This document shows, in pieces, positions 44,680 through 54,605 of a DNA stretch of 64,000 nucleotides. A program made the position numbers and the translations under genes. How positions within the stretch are numbered: the first letter of the stretch is position 1; the number at the start of each line of letters is the position of its first letter. This DNA is from Pontibacter beigongshangensis (lineage in GTDB: Bacteria > Bacteroidota > Bacteroidia > Cytophagales > Hymenobacteraceae). Where the stretch lies: NCBI RefSeq assembly GCF_014332515.1, contig NZ_VFSD01000016.1:1-64000 (forward strand), in the 5' to 3' direction. The notes under the pieces are model-generated. The model did not search any database, had not been told where the DNA came from, and saw only the letters and a program-made list of their open reading frames with translations.

Positions 44680-44882
44680 GCCTCCGGAGGGCTGATTTCA
44701 TTGGAATAATTTGCTTGCTGATTGTTAAATGGCTGCATGGTTATATGGTTGATGTGGAGATGAATAACCGGAAAAAGCTGTTATAAAATGATCCACTCTT
44801 CAAGCATAACTTTTAAAGAAGGTCCTGTGTCCTTTTCTAATAGCAGCAGAGCCTCTGGAGGGCACTTTTTATTTCAATAATT
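44680..44882 (-). repeat. Composite direct-repeat element, copy 3 (203 bp)
   Basis: Core A at 44680-44711 (GCCTCCGGAGGGC, TGATTTCATTGGAATAATTT) and core B at 44851-44882 (GCCTCTGGAGGGC, ACTTTTTATTTCAATAATTC) in the same orientation. The spacer has GCTGATTGTTAAATGG, TATGGTTGATGTGGAG and AAGGTCCTGTGTCC, the last shared with copy 2 on its reverse strand. Confidence 0.8.
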
Positions 44883-45185
44883 CATAACCCGCCTGTGTAA
44901 CCTTGATCAGAGAAGTTAGTAAGTGCAGGGGGCGGGCAGCCACACGAAAGGCTACAGCCTGATAAAACAAAACGAACTGCTAAGCCTGCTCCAATATCCA
45001 TTTAATCCAATCAAAACATTTTGATTAAAAAAGTGAGCAGCAGGTGTAGTTAGTTTGCCATATTTTGATTATTATAGTGCAATAAAAAAGGATTTAACTT
45101 CTATTTTTATATTTGAATGCTTTATTTTTTCACATACAGAACATAAATCCATATAAATTTGCAATCTTAACTAAATGAAACTGAT
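44883..45185. other. Promoter-bearing spacer before ugd
   Basis: About 300 bases, strongly AT-rich from 45050. It contains TAAATTTG at 45154-45161, a TAnnTTTG -7 box with 24 bases to the start codon. No gene is supported. Confidence 0.5.
45154..45161 (+). promoter_or_regulatory. Candidate -7 box for ugd
   Basis: TAAATTTG fits TAnnTTTG; the upstream -33 region has only a T-run. Confidence 0.45.
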
Positions 45186-46532
45186 ATGAAAATTGCTGTA
45201 GTTGGCACCGGATATGTGGGCTTGGTTACCGGAACCTGCTTTGCTGAGGTAGGTATTGATGTAACATGTATCGATATAGATACCAAAAAAATCGAGAATC
45301 TAAGGCAGGGCATACTTCCTATTTACGAGCCCGGGCTGGAAGAAATGGTGCTGCGCAATGCGCAGAAAGAGCGCCTGACTTTTTCCACTGATCTGGCCGC
45401 GAGCGTGCAGGGCTGCGACGTAGCCTTTATCGCCGTGGGAACCCCTCCGGGAGAAGACGGCAGCGCCGACCTGAAATATGTGCTGGCCGTAGCACGCAGC
45501 ATCGGGCAGAACATAACCGACTACACCGTGGTAGTTACCAAGAGCACCGTGCCGGTGGGAACAGCCAAAAAGGTGCGCCAGGCCATAGAGCAGGAACTGG
45601 AGGTGCGCGGGGTAGATATTCCTTTTGATGTGGCCTCCAACCCGGAGTTCCTGAAGGAGGGCGCCGCCATCGAAGACTTCCTGAAACCAGACCGGATCGT
45701 GGTGGGGGTTTCTTCAGAAAGAGCAGAAGACATGATGACCAAGCTCTACAAGCCATTCCTGATGAACGGCCACCCGCTCATTTTCATGGATGTGCCCTCT
45801 GCCGAAATGACCAAATATGCCGCCAATGCCATGCTGGCCACCAAGATCAGTTTCATGAACGACATCGCCAACCTGTGCGAAATTATGGGTGCCGATGTAA
45901 ACATGGTGCGCAAAGGCATTGGCAGCGATGCCCGCATCGGCAATAAGTTCATATATCCGGGTATCGGCTACGGCGGCTCCTGCTTCCCTAAGGATGTAAA
46001 GGCACTGGTAAAGACTGCTGCTGAGAACGGATATGAGATGCAGGTGCTGAAGGCGGTGGAGCAGGTGAACGAGAACCAGAAGTCGGTGCTGTTCAATAAA
46101 ATCAACAAACACTTTGATGGCAACCTGGCCGGTAAGATATTTGCTATCTGGGGGCTCTCCTTTAAGCCGAAAACAGACGACATGCGCGAGGCGCCCTCGC
46201 TGGTGATTATTGAGAAGCTGCTGGAGCAGGGTGCCAGCGTGCGCGCCTACGACCCTGTAGCCATGAAAGAGGCCGAGCACACCCTCGGCGACAGCATTTA
46301 CTATGGAAAAGACGAGTATGAGGCCCTGATTGATGCCGATGCCCTGTTGCTGGTAACAGAGTGGCCTGAGTTCAGAGCGCCTAATTTTAATGTGGTAGGC
46401 AAATTAATGAAAGATAAAGTAGTGTTTGATGGCCGTAATATTTACGATGCCTCCGAATTGCGTGAGAAGGGCTTCGTATATTATGGTATCGGTGTTAAAC
46501 AGAACGTAGAGCAGGAAAACGCAGCAGTATAA
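45186..46532 (+). CDS. ugd: UDP-glucose 6-dehydrogenase
   Basis: A 448-residue enzyme that oxidises UDP-glucose to UDP-glucuronate. N-terminal NAD-binding motif VGTGYVGLVTG (6-16), central helix-linked domain, the catalytic Cys in GYGGSCFPKD (~263), and C-terminal UDP-binding GLSFKPKTDDMREAPS. It supplies the substrate of the next gene, which starts six bases after its stop; together they make UDP-xylose or a related precursor for surface polysaccharide. Confidence 0.95.
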   Translation: MKIAVVGTGYVGLVTGTCFAEVGIDVTCIDIDTKKIENLRQGILPIYEPGLEEMVLRNAQKERLTFSTDLAASVQGCDVAFIAVGTPPGEDGSADLKYVLAVARSIGQNITDYTVVVTKSTVPVGTAKKVRQAIEQELEVRGVDIPFDVASNPEFLKEGAAIEDFLKPDRIVVGVSSERAEDMMTKLYKPFLMNGHPLIFMDVPSAEMTKYAANAMLATKISFMNDIANLCEIMGADVNMVRKGIGSDARIGNKFIYPGIGYGGSCFPKDVKALVKTAAENGYEMQVLKAVEQVNENQKSVLFNKINKHFDGNLAGKIFAIWGLSFKPKTDDMREAPSLVIIEKLLEQGASVRAYDPVAMKEAEHTLGDSIYYGKDEYEALIDADALLLVTEWPEFRAPNFNVVGKLMKDKVVFDGRNIYDASELREKGFVYYGIGVKQNVEQENAAV

Positions 46533-46538
46533 ATAGAT

Positions 46539-47507
46539 ATGTCAAGAAAACGTGTATTAGTTACAGGGGGCGCAGGCTTCCTGGGGTCCCACCTTTGCGA
46601 CCGGTTGATTAAAGAAGATTACCATGTGATCGCCATGGATAACCTGATTACCGGGAATCTCAGCAACATAGAACATCTTTTTAAGCTCGAGAACTTCGAG
46701 TTTTATCACCACGATGTTTCCAAGTTTGTGCATGTTCCCGGAAAGCTGGATTACATTTTGCATTTTGCATCTCCGGCCAGCCCGATAGATTACCTCAAAA
46801 TTCCGATCCAGACCCTGAAAGTAGGCTCTTTGGGTACACATAACCTGCTGGGCCTGGCCAGAAACAAAGGAGCCCGGATGCTAATTGCCTCTACGTCTGA
46901 GGTGTACGGCGACCCGCTGGTGCACCCACAGACAGAAGATTATTGGGGTAACGTAAACCCGGTTGGTCCACGCGGTTGCTACGACGAAGCCAAGCGCTTC
47001 CAGGAAGCCATGACCATGGCTTACCACATGCACCATGGCATCGAGACACGGATTGTGCGCATCTTTAACACCTATGGCCCCCGCATGCGCCTGAACGACG
47101 GCCGTGTATTGCCAGCCTTCCTGAGCCAGGCACTCAGAGGCGAGCCACTAAGCATTTTTGGAGACGGTTCACAGACCAGGTCGTTCTGCTATGTAGATGA
47201 CCTGATTGAGGGCATATACCGCCTCTTGCTGAGTGACTACGTTTATCCGGTAAATATCGGTAACCCTTCGGAGATAACGATTAAGCAATTTGCTGAGGAA
47301 ATCTGCAAGCTTACCGGTGTAGAACTAAAGTTAGAATACCAGCCCTTGCCAAAAGACGATCCGCAGAAGCGCCAGCCAGATATTACCAAAGCCAGAGAAA
47401 TTCTGGGCTGGGAACCACAGGTGGGGCGTGCTGAAGGACTTAGGAGAACCCTGGAATATTTTAAAGAAAATATTCATGTTGCACCTAAAGAGGCGCGCAG
47501 CTTTTAA
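46539..47507 (+). CDS. UDP-glucuronate decarboxylase (UDP-xylose synthase type)
   Basis: A 322-residue SDR epimerase-family enzyme. NAD motif [11 protein letters not shown] (9-19), [13 protein letters not shown] (typical of UXS), catalytic TSEVYG region with CYDEAKR (Tyr-x3-Lys), and [17 protein letters not shown], also typical of UXS. It decarboxylates UDP-glucuronate to UDP-xylose. A bidirectional palindrome follows its stop, so it ends the ugd operon. Confidence 0.9.
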   Translation: MSRKRVLVTGGAGFLGSHLCDRLIKEDYHVIAMDNLITGNLSNIEHLFKLENFEFYHHDVSKFVHVPGKLDYILHFASPASPIDYLKIPIQTLKVGSLGTHNLLGLARNKGARMLIASTSEVYGDPLVHPQTEDYWGNVNPVGPRGCYDEAKRFQEAMTMAYHMHHGIETRIVRIFNTYGPRMRLNDGRVLPAFLSQALRGEPLSIFGDGSQTRSFCYVDDLIEGIYRLLLSDYVYPVNIGNPSEITIKQFAEEICKLTGVELKLEYQPLPKDDPQKRQPDITKAREILGWEPQVGRAEGLRRTLEYFKENIHVAPKEARSF

Positions 47508-47522
47508 TGATTTGAAACTTTG

Positions 47523-47558
47523 AAAAGGGGCTCAGAATTTAAATTCTGAGCCCCTTTT
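47523..47558. terminator. Bidirectional terminator palindrome
   Basis: AAAAGGGGCTCAGAATTT followed directly by its exact reverse complement. It sits between the convergent UXS-type gene (+) and the glycosyltransferase-like gene (-). Confidence 0.92.
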
Positions 47559-47560
47559 TA

Positions 47561-48805
47561 TTATAATTCATCCTGCAGCAATATATCACGCAGGCGTTCG
47601 CCACTCTTCCCGTCAAATTTGTACAGCCAGTCTTCTGTGAATTTTGCCTTGTGGGGGAGTTGCTGCTGGTGGAGTTCGTCTATATGCTGCAGTGCCCACT
47701 CCAGATCCTGCATATTATAAAGAGGATAGGCCACACCTGCGTCTATAAAAGATTTTGATACGTCTAGCCTGCCTGCGGGGTGGTTTTCCAAGGTAAGTAC
47801 CGTTGTATGTTTCATCGCGACTAAAGGCAAGAGGTAGGTTGAGAAAAAACCCATGACCAAACTAACTTTCGGGAGGAGCTTTAGCAGGTGATCATTATCA
47901 ATAACTGTTGTGTTATAATACGAGGGCCAGAGGCCTTGCTCCCAAGGTGACTGTTCAGGATGGGGCTTTAGGTAAATGTGGTAATCTAGTCTAGCTGCCT
48001 GTTCTATAACTTGTTGTACCAGTTGTTTATAATAATGCCTGTTCCATCCAAATAGCTCACGATGTGCTAGTCCCTGATCTACAAAAAGGAGAGACTTTAC
48101 TTCGGGTTGAGGGGCTGCGGTAACTGTAGCAAGCCTATCGAAATAAGGAATGCCTGTAAAGTATACTTTTTGCTGAGCTAACAGGTAATCGTAATGCTCG
48201 TGCACACTATGTGTTTTAGGACAAAAAGAAATATAAAAATCTGCAGTTCGGAGTGGGGTCTTTAGTTTCTTGAAAGTATCCAGATAGCTGTATTGACTTC
48301 TTATCTTGATAAATTCTCGTAAAAAGTCTGAAAATGGCTCCGGTAGCTCTCGTGCCGTGTTTCGTAGAAATATGTGGGCTCTTAACCTGGCAGAAAATTG
48401 CGAAAGTTTGTTCAGGAGTAAAGACATGCGAGCCGGCTTTTTCTGGTTTAGTATATGTTGTTCCAGCCTCACATTAATATTAATATCTCTGATGCCGTGG
48501 TCTAAATGATAAGTAGGTATTTTTAGTACCTTGCAGGTAAGTAAAAGCGCTAGCTGAAAGTATGACTCAATATAGAAGAAAATTACTTTAGATGGCGCTA
48601 TTTGTTCGATCAACTGGAAAGTGTGCTTATAATTTCCCCAGAAAATGGCTTCTCCATAAGTTTGATAGTAATTATTGGTTATTTCTTTTGGGGATGCAAA
48701 TTCTGCGAAATAAAACCTGAAATGACTTTTACATACCTGAAACAAGTCTAGATAATCAGCTCTATTAAAATTGCCAACAATCAGTAAAGTCGGTTTCTTC
48801 CCCAT
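47561..48805 (-). CDS. Capsule-type GT-B glycosyltransferase-like protein
   Basis: A 414-residue soluble protein without a signal peptide. Rossmann-like start KKPTLLIVGNFN, a basic middle, and the second half with LLFVDQG, YHIYLKPHPEQSPW, LLPKVSLVMGFFSTYLLP and TVLTLENHPAG. The KPHP motif and the following architecture resemble capsule/teichoic-acid polymerases and polysialyltransferase-like GT-B proteins. The donor and acceptor are unknown. AT-rich compared with ugd; divergent from the next glycosyltransferase with only a 36-base gap. Confidence 0.65.
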   Translation of the reverse strand: MGKKPTLLIVGNFNRADYLDLFQVCKSHFRFYFAEFASPKEITNNYYQTYGEAIFWGNYKHTFQLIEQIAPSKVIFFYIESYFQLALLLTCKVLKIPTYHLDHGIRDININVRLEQHILNQKKPARMSLLLNKLSQFSARLRAHIFLRNTARELPEPFSDFLREFIKIRSQYSYLDTFKKLKTPLRTADFYISFCPKTHSVHEHYDYLLAQQKVYFTGIPYFDRLATVTAAPQPEVKSLLFVDQGLAHRELFGWNRHYYKQLVQQVIEQAARLDYHIYLKPHPEQSPWEQGLWPSYYNTTVIDNDHLLKLLPKVSLVMGFFSTYLLPLVAMKHTTVLTLENHPAGRLDVSKSFIDAGVAYPLYNMQDLEWALQHIDELHQQQLPHKAKFTEDWLYKFDGKSGERLRDILLQDEL

Positions 48806-48841
48806 TTCTCAGATCAAAATTTTCAAGGTTGCCAGAAAAGC

Positions 48842-50044
48842 ATGGACTTAAAGAAAAACAACGTTGCTATTATTGCACCAGCTATAGCTCGCGAAGGAAT
48901 AACGATGCAAGTTACTACTCAACTAAATGCTTTACAACTTAACCACATTCATGTTTTCCTGATCATACTAGGCCCAGTTGATGAAAAAGTAATAGAAGAG
49001 CTTGAAATTCAGATACCCAATGAACGAAAGCTACTCCTAAACCTATCAACGTCATATCTGTCGGCAAGGGCTTTTTTTAATTCTTATAGCATTGTTTCTC
49101 CTATACTAAGGTTCATCAGGAAAAATAATATTGAAGCAGTAGTAGCACATGCGCCCTATGCTCATTTTATAATGAGGTTGGTAAAACTTGTTTCGTTACT
49201 TTCTGGAGTGAAATTTAAATTACTACAGTACTTTCATGGCATACAATATGTAGAGCATCCGGTAAACTCTGTTGCACGCTTTGGCATGAACAGCCTAAAT
49301 CAAGTACTGGCACTTTGGCTTGATGATGCCCACATATCGGTGTCATACGCCGTAAAGCATGATATTGAGTCAAACCTGATCCGTCTCCGCAGGCATGAAG
49401 TTATCTATAATTCAGTATATGGAAGTAGTAAGCTATCATCAGAAAACCAAGTTGTTTGGGAAAGGATAAGTGCTCTTCTACAGAGCAAGCCAAATAGCTA
49501 TAGGATAGTTTTGCCGAATAGGTTGCACCATAATAAGGGGCAGCGGTTTTTTATAGAAGTCTTGGCATTGTTTATTCAAGAAAACAAAGTTCTTCCTGCT
49601 GAACTGGCTGTATATATGGTTGGGGAAGGTCCTGGAAGAGCAGAAATAGAGGCTGCTATAGCCAATCATATACTACTACAGCCTTTTGTTACGCTTACTG
49701 GGGCATTGCCAAACCCGGTCCTAAGAAGAATGATAGAAGTTGCTGATTTGGTGGTAGTTCCTTCCTTTTTTGAAGGATTTTCTTTCTCAGCATTAGAAGC
49801 TTTACAAGCTGGCGCAGTCCTACTTACTTCTGATACAGGAGGGCTAAAAGAGGTCGTTCAGAATAAAGTTACAGGGTTTACCTTTAAAAATAAGTCTAGA
49901 AAAGATTGCTTGAAAGTTCTTTCTTTTATCTATTCGAACAAGAAGGCTGTTCTTATAGACAGAAATAAGATTATGAAAGACTTAAAAAACAGGTTTTCAG
50001 CAGAGACGCATGTTAGGCAATTGCTAGATTTGATAAACAGTTAA
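48842..50044 (+). CDS. Family 4 glycosyltransferase
   Basis: A 400-residue GT-B protein. N-terminal domain with an unusual ITMQVTTQLNALQ, C-terminal nucleotide-sugar domain with YRIVLPNRLHHNKGQRFFIE, YMVGEGPGRAEIE and the family's E-x7-E motif in VVPSFFEGFSFSALEALQAG. It builds part of a surface polysaccharide. Markedly AT-rich. It ends three bases before the next glycosyltransferase gene, so they form an operon. Confidence 0.87.
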   Translation: MDLKKNNVAIIAPAIAREGITMQVTTQLNALQLNHIHVFLIILGPVDEKVIEELEIQIPNERKLLLNLSTSYLSARAFFNSYSIVSPILRFIRKNNIEAVVAHAPYAHFIMRLVKLVSLLSGVKFKLLQYFHGIQYVEHPVNSVARFGMNSLNQVLALWLDDAHISVSYAVKHDIESNLIRLRRHEVIYNSVYGSSKLSSENQVVWERISALLQSKPNSYRIVLPNRLHHNKGQRFFIEVLALFIQENKVLPAELAVYMVGEGPGRAEIEAAIANHILLQPFVTLTGALPNPVLRRMIEVADLVVVPSFFEGFSFSALEALQAGAVLLTSDTGGLKEVVQNKVTGFTFKNKSRKDCLKVLSFIYSNKKAVLIDRNKIMKDLKNRFSAETHVRQLLDLINS

Positions 50045-50047
50045 GGT

Positions 50048-51265
50048 ATGTCGAAGCGACTTTTAGTATTATGCTATTGGGGCATGAATGATCCACTTAC
50101 CCATGGTTCTATTCTTCCGCACCTCCGGATTATAGCTCAGTTGCCTAGTGTTGATATTGTGCTTTTCGCTACTATAGAGCGTGACCGGAAGCACGAGCTA
50201 GATGAGCGTGTACTTGACGGAATACGAAACGTGCGGCATATACCCTTGTTCAGTCAAAACATACCCATAAACCTGCTCAATAAGATTTATGACTTTTTAC
50301 TATTTCCAAAGCTGTTGAAACAGGTGGTCCTAGATCATAATATTACTGATATTATAGCCTTTAGTACACCTGCAGCATCTTTGGTGCATTTGCTTACAAA
50401 ACAGCTGAACCTTACCTACTATGTGGCTTTTTATGAACCTCATGCAGCTTATATGTTGGAAACAGGTATTTGGGGGAGATATGATCCAAGGTATATCTAT
50501 CAGAAGAAGTGGGAAAAGGAGCAGGCAAGAGATGCAAAAGGTTTGTTAGCTGTTTCGGAGGCATTCAGGCAGGAAATAAGTAGCAATAGTTTGGCCCCTG
50601 CTAGCAAAATCAGAGTAGTTCGTAATGCAGTGGACATGACCAAATTTTTGTCCAATCCGGCTAAGAGAAGTAAGGTTAAATATAACTTAGGAATAGCTGC
50701 CGAAACTACAGTTGGTGTGTATGTGGGGAAATTTGGAGGGCTCTATTTTGAAGAGGATGCGTTTGCGATTTATCAGTCTTGCTTTGAACTGATATCTAAC
50801 TTTAGTCTGCTAATTTTGACACCGCAGGAGCATGTGGTAATTTGTGAAAACACTCGAAGGACGAATTTAGATGAAAAGAAAATATTTGTGCTTACAGTGC
50901 CACATCAAGAAGTGCCGGATTACCTATCTGCCGCAGATTTTGCATTCGCCACCATAAAATCTTATCCCTCTGCCAGATACTGCTCCCCCGTCAAAATAGG
51001 CGAGTACTGGGCCAGCGGCCTGCCCGTGTTGCTGACAGAAGGCGTAGGCGATGACAGTGATATTATCAAAAATGAGGGAGGAGGAGCACTCTTTAACGTA
51101 GCAGTACCCGGAAGTGTGGAAAAGGCTATCCTCCAGATACAGGAAATTATAAATCAGCCCGGGCATCGGGAAGAGATAAGGAAGCTAGCCATCAAGTACC
51201 GGTCGCCGGACCGAATCAAAGAAGCGTATGAGTATTTCTTTGGTGCAAACAGGGAAGTGTCGTGA
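50048..51265 (+). CDS. Family 4-like glycosyltransferase, compositionally mosaic
   Basis: A 405-residue GT-B protein. KGLLAVSEAFRQEI and RVVRNAVDMTKF mark the inter-domain region, GVYVGKFGG the start of the C-terminal domain, and GEYWASGLPVLLTEGVGDDSD the sugar-nucleotide site. By eye the first ~880 bases are AT-rich like the gene before it, while the last ~330 are GC-rich like the gene after it. The change is near 50930-50980. It overlaps the next gene by four bases (GTGA). Confidence 0.83.
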   Translation: MSKRLLVLCYWGMNDPLTHGSILPHLRIIAQLPSVDIVLFATIERDRKHELDERVLDGIRNVRHIPLFSQNIPINLLNKIYDFLLFPKLLKQVVLDHNITDIIAFSTPAASLVHLLTKQLNLTYYVAFYEPHAAYMLETGIWGRYDPRYIYQKKWEKEQARDAKGLLAVSEAFRQEISSNSLAPASKIRVVRNAVDMTKFLSNPAKRSKVKYNLGIAAETTVGVYVGKFGGLYFEEDAFAIYQSCFELISNFSLLILTPQEHVVICENTRRTNLDEKKIFVLTVPHQEVPDYLSAADFAFATIKSYPSARYCSPVKIGEYWASGLPVLLTEGVGDDSDIIKNEGGGALFNVAVPGSVEKAILQIQEIINQPGHREEIRKLAIKYRSPDRIKEAYEYFFGANREVS

Positions 51266-52326
51266 AGGTACTCTTTGTAGTGCCCTACCCTTTAGGCCAG
51301 GCCGCTTCCCAGCGCTTCCGGTTTGAGCAGTACCTGCCGCAGTTGGAGCAGAAGGGCGTTTTAATTCAAGTAATCCCGTTCTGGAGCAGCAGCAGCTGGC
51401 GTGTGCTTTACCAGAGGGGCAAAATCATTCAAAAAATTGGTGGGCTGCTGCAGGGCTTTCTCAAGAGGGGGCTGCTCATAACCCGTCTCCACCAGTACGA
51501 TATTGTATTCATTCACCGCGAAGCCACCCCTGTAGGCCCGCCCTGGTTTGAGTGGCTGGTGGCAAAGGTGTGGAAAAAGAGAATCATATTCGATTTTGAC
51601 GATGCCATCTGGCTACCTGACGCATCAGTTGGCAACACAATAGCTGCCCGGCTGAAGTGGCACCACAAAACGGCTGCTATCTGCAGTTGGAGCTATAGAG
51701 TGAGTTGTGGCAACAGCTATCTGCAGCAATACGCGCTGGCGTTCAATAAAGCTTCCGTGCTGATGCCCACCACCATCGATACCCGGCAGCAACACAAACG
51801 GCAGAAGCAACAAAGCAGCCAAACTGTTACAGTAGGCTGGACTGGCTCGCACTCCACGCTGCCTTACCTCCGGCTGGTGGAACCTGTGTTGCAGCAGCTG
51901 CAGCAGCAGTACCAGTTTGAGTTTGTTGTAATTGCCGATAAAGCTCCGGAGTTAAACCTGATCTCCTGCACGTATGTGCCCTGGCGTAAAGAAACGGAGG
52001 TAGAAGACCTGCTCCGGCTCAACATCGGCATTATGCCGCTCCCTGATACCGAGTGGGCGAAAGGGAAATGCGCTTTTAAAGCACTGCAATACATGGCGTT
52101 GGGCATCCCGGCTGTTGTGTCGGCGGTGGGGGCTAACAAGTCTGCTGTGGTGGATGGTATTACCGGTTTTTGTTGCAGCACGCCTGAGGAGTGGTACAAG
52201 CGGCTGGAGCAGCTAATACTTGATCCTGAGCTAAGGGCAAAGATGGGTGCGGCCGGACGGGCGCAGGTAGAGGAGCATTATTCGGTAACAGCCAATACCA
52301 CCACCTTTCTGAGCCTGTTCTCCTAG
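51262..52326 (+). CDS. Family 4-like glycosyltransferase
   Basis: A 354-residue GT-B protein starting at GTG 51262. Signatures: VVPYPLGQAASQRFRFEQYL at the N-terminus, FIHREATPVGPPWFEWL, IIFDFDDAIWLPD, VGWTGSHSTLPYL, and ALQYMALGIPAVVSAVGANK. It is GC-rich, unlike the two AT-rich genes before it. Its stop TAG overlaps the stop of the TPR gene on the other strand (CTAG). Confidence 0.85.
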   Translation: MKVLFVVPYPLGQAASQRFRFEQYLPQLEQKGVLIQVIPFWSSSSWRVLYQRGKIIQKIGGLLQGFLKRGLLITRLHQYDIVFIHREATPVGPPWFEWLVAKVWKKRIIFDFDDAIWLPDASVGNTIAARLKWHHKTAAICSWSYRVSCGNSYLQQYALAFNKASVLMPTTIDTRQQHKRQKQQSSQTVTVGWTGSHSTLPYLRLVEPVLQQLQQQYQFEFVVIADKAPELNLISCTYVPWRKETEVEDLLRLNIGIMPLPDTEWAKGKCAFKALQYMALGIPAVVSAVGANKSAVVDGITGFCCSTPEEWYKRLEQLILDPELRAKMGAAGRAQVEEHYSVTANTTTFLSLFS

Positions 52327-53582
52327 ATTTTTTTGTTCTCCTTTAGGAACGTGCGGGCCTCCTTGAAATTGGCAGACTTCTTTTCGCTGTTGTTGATCAC
52401 GATCGTGTAGTAGCGCTTGGCCTCTTTCATGTCTTTCTCCTCTTTCGCAATTCTGGCCAGGTTTAAGAAAGAGCTTAGGTAGTAGCCAGAGTTCTTTTCG
52501 CCGGTTTGCTCCGTATATTTAATGACCTGGCGGTAATGCTGCTTCGCTTTGCTGAAGTCGCGGTACTTGTTATGATTTATGTAGGCAAGCACATAAGCGG
52601 CATAGCGACCGCTGATAGCCTCGTAACCAGGCATCTGGTTGTTCAACTTGTCAAGAATGTCAAGCGACACGCGCTCAGCCATTGTAAAGTGGCCCTGCAC
52701 AAACAACAGGCGGGCATAGGTTCTGTGGAAGTAGGCATTGTCGGGGTATCGGGTAATCAGGTCCTGCGAAACCCGCAGCGCATCTGCCAGATTGCCTTCT
52801 TCGTTGGCATAAATCCGCATCAGAAAGAACTTGGCCTCTGTGGCCGTGTAAAAGCCGTTGTTGGCCACGTGGCTGAGCTGCTTCACCCCCAGGCGCTTGT
52901 CGCCACTCGGGAAAAAGGCGAGCACCGGGCGCAGCAGCTTGTAGTTTTCATGAATCCAGATGGAGTAGTAATTAAAGAGCGCCTCACCGAACAGGAACTC
53001 AGGGCTCAGGCCGTTGCCGGACTTGGCTTTTTCCATGAACTCCAGCGCGCGTTTGCTGGCCACGGTTGCTTTGCGCCAGTTGCTGCGCTCCGAATGGAGG
53101 CGTGCCTCAAAGCCATGGGCCGCTGCCAGAAAAAAGGCCGCCTCAAAATTTTTGTTGTCCTGGTTGTACAGCACATTTGCTTTCTGAACGGTGCTGTCCA
53201 TGTAAGCAAAGAAAAGGTCATCATACTGGGTGGTCTGAATGTTGGTGGGCACGATCTTCCACCAGTTGCTTAGCCCCAACAGGAAGTACGCCATCGGGTG
53301 CTCCGGGTAGCGGCGGCGCAGCGACTTAAACTGCTTCTCGGCACGTTCATACTTAAAATTATACATGTTGTCCACTGCGCCTTCCAGCTCATACTGGATG
53401 TCCTTGTTTATCAGAAGCATCCCCTTTACATTTCCTTCCGGCAGCACCTCCACCTCCGAAAAATCGTATTCCGGCATGGCGACGGAGTCGGTCAGGGTCG
53501 TATCTGCTTGAGGCGCCTGCTCCTGGGCAGAGGCAAAAAGCGGGAAAAGGATGCTAGCAGCAACAATTAGAAATCTCTTCAT
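52323..53582 (-). CDS. Exported tetratricopeptide-repeat protein
   Basis: A 419-residue protein with a signal peptide (FLIVAASILFPLFASAQ). TPR-like helical pairs run through the body: YNFKYERAEKQFKSLRRRYPEHP, GNLADALRVSQDLITRYPDN, FVQGHFTMAERVSLDILDKL, FSKAKQHYRQVIKY, MKEAKRYYTIVINN. It is probably periplasmic and acts as a protein-binding scaffold; the partner is unknown. Convergent with the glycosyltransferase gene and divergent from the peptidase gene. Confidence 0.82.
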   Translation of the reverse strand: MKRFLIVAASILFPLFASAQEQAPQADTTLTDSVAMPEYDFSEVEVLPEGNVKGMLLINKDIQYELEGAVDNMYNFKYERAEKQFKSLRRRYPEHPMAYFLLGLSNWWKIVPTNIQTTQYDDLFFAYMDSTVQKANVLYNQDNKNFEAAFFLAAAHGFEARLHSERSNWRKATVASKRALEFMEKAKSGNGLSPEFLFGEALFNYYSIWIHENYKLLRPVLAFFPSGDKRLGVKQLSHVANNGFYTATEAKFFLMRIYANEEGNLADALRVSQDLITRYPDNAYFHRTYARLLFVQGHFTMAERVSLDILDKLNNQMPGYEAISGRYAAYVLAYINHNKYRDFSKAKQHYRQVIKYTEQTGEKNSGYYLSSFLNLARIAKEEKDMKEAKRYYTIVINNSEKKSANFKEARTFLKENKKI

Positions 53583-53659
53583 GAAATAAGATACTATGCA
53601 GGGTTTTCAGCAAAACTGCCTCTCAGATACCGAAAGGATAAAAGTAACAACAATTATGC

Positions 53660-53667
53660 TAAATTTG
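53660..53667 (+). promoter_or_regulatory. Candidate -7 box for the M42 peptidase gene
   Basis: TAAATTTG fits TAnnTTTG, 24 bases before the start codon. Confidence 0.4.
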
Positions 53668-53690
53668 AATGACAACTATCAGAAATTAAA

Positions 53691-54605
53691 ATGAAACTCC
53701 TGGAACAACTGTGTAAAATACATGCGCCGGCAGGCAACGAAAGATTGCTGTCTGACTTCTTGTTTAACTATATAGAGAAACATAAAGTTCAGTGGAAAGC
53801 AAATCCTGTGGTGCTGAGCGGGCATGAATTTCAGGATTGTATCCTGCTGGTTTTCGGGGAGCCCCGAACAGCCATTTTTGCACACATGGATTCCATCGGC
53901 TTCACGGTGCGGTATGGCCACCAACTTGTGCCCATCGGCAGTCCTGACATCAAAAACGGCTATAAGCTGGTGGGGGAGGATGCGCTGGGACCCATTGCAT
54001 GCACCCTTGCCTACGATGCCGAAGAAGGCGACCTGACCTACGAGTTTGAGCGGGAAATAGAACGCGGCACGGAGCTGACTTTTAAATGCGACTTCCGGGA
54101 GACAGAGGAGGCGGTGCAGTCCTGCTACCTCGATAACCGCCTGGGCATATGGAGTGCCCTGCAGGTAGCAGAGACCTTGGAGAATGGCATTATTGCCTTC
54201 AGTTGCTGGGAGGAGCATGGCGGTGGCTCTGTATCCTACCTCTCGCGTTATATTTATGAGCAGTACGGGGTGCGGCAGGGGCTGATATCAGACATTACCT
54301 GGGTAACGGAAGGGGTGCAGGCAGGCAAAGGTGTAGCCATCTCCTTGCGCGACAGCCTGATTCCCAGGAGGTCGTATGTGCAGCGGATTATTTCCATAGC
54401 CAAGGAGGCCGGCGTGCCTTATCAACTGGAGGTAGAGGGCGCCGGAGGCAGCGATGCCAAGGAGCTGCAGCGCAGCCACTACCCCTGGGATTGGTGCTTT
54501 GTGGGTGCCCCCGAAGACAATGTGCACACCCCCAACGAGATTGTGCATAAAGCCGACATAGCCAGCATGGTAGCCTTGTACAGGGCACTGATGGAGAAGC
54601 TGTAA
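53691..54605 (+). CDS. M42/M28-type metallo-aminopeptidase
   Basis: A 304-residue cytoplasmic peptidase. Metal ligands are visible as FAHMDSIGF (His-x-Asp), [10 protein letters not shown] (bridging Asp), WEEHGGGS (Glu-Glu base and ligand) and NVHTPNEIV (distal His). The inserted domain (~90-150) is the small beta domain expected in M42 proteins. It releases amino acids or acts on blocked peptides; the substrate is not known. It is a single-gene unit followed by a composite repeat. Confidence 0.87.
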   Translation: MKLLEQLCKIHAPAGNERLLSDFLFNYIEKHKVQWKANPVVLSGHEFQDCILLVFGEPRTAIFAHMDSIGFTVRYGHQLVPIGSPDIKNGYKLVGEDALGPIACTLAYDAEEGDLTYEFEREIERGTELTFKCDFRETEEAVQSCYLDNRLGIWSALQVAETLENGIIAFSCWEEHGGGSVSYLSRYIYEQYGVRQGLISDITWVTEGVQAGKGVAISLRDSLIPRRSYVQRIISIAKEAGVPYQLEVEGAGGSDAKELQRSHYPWDWCFVGAPEDNVHTPNEIVHKADIASMVALYRALMEKL

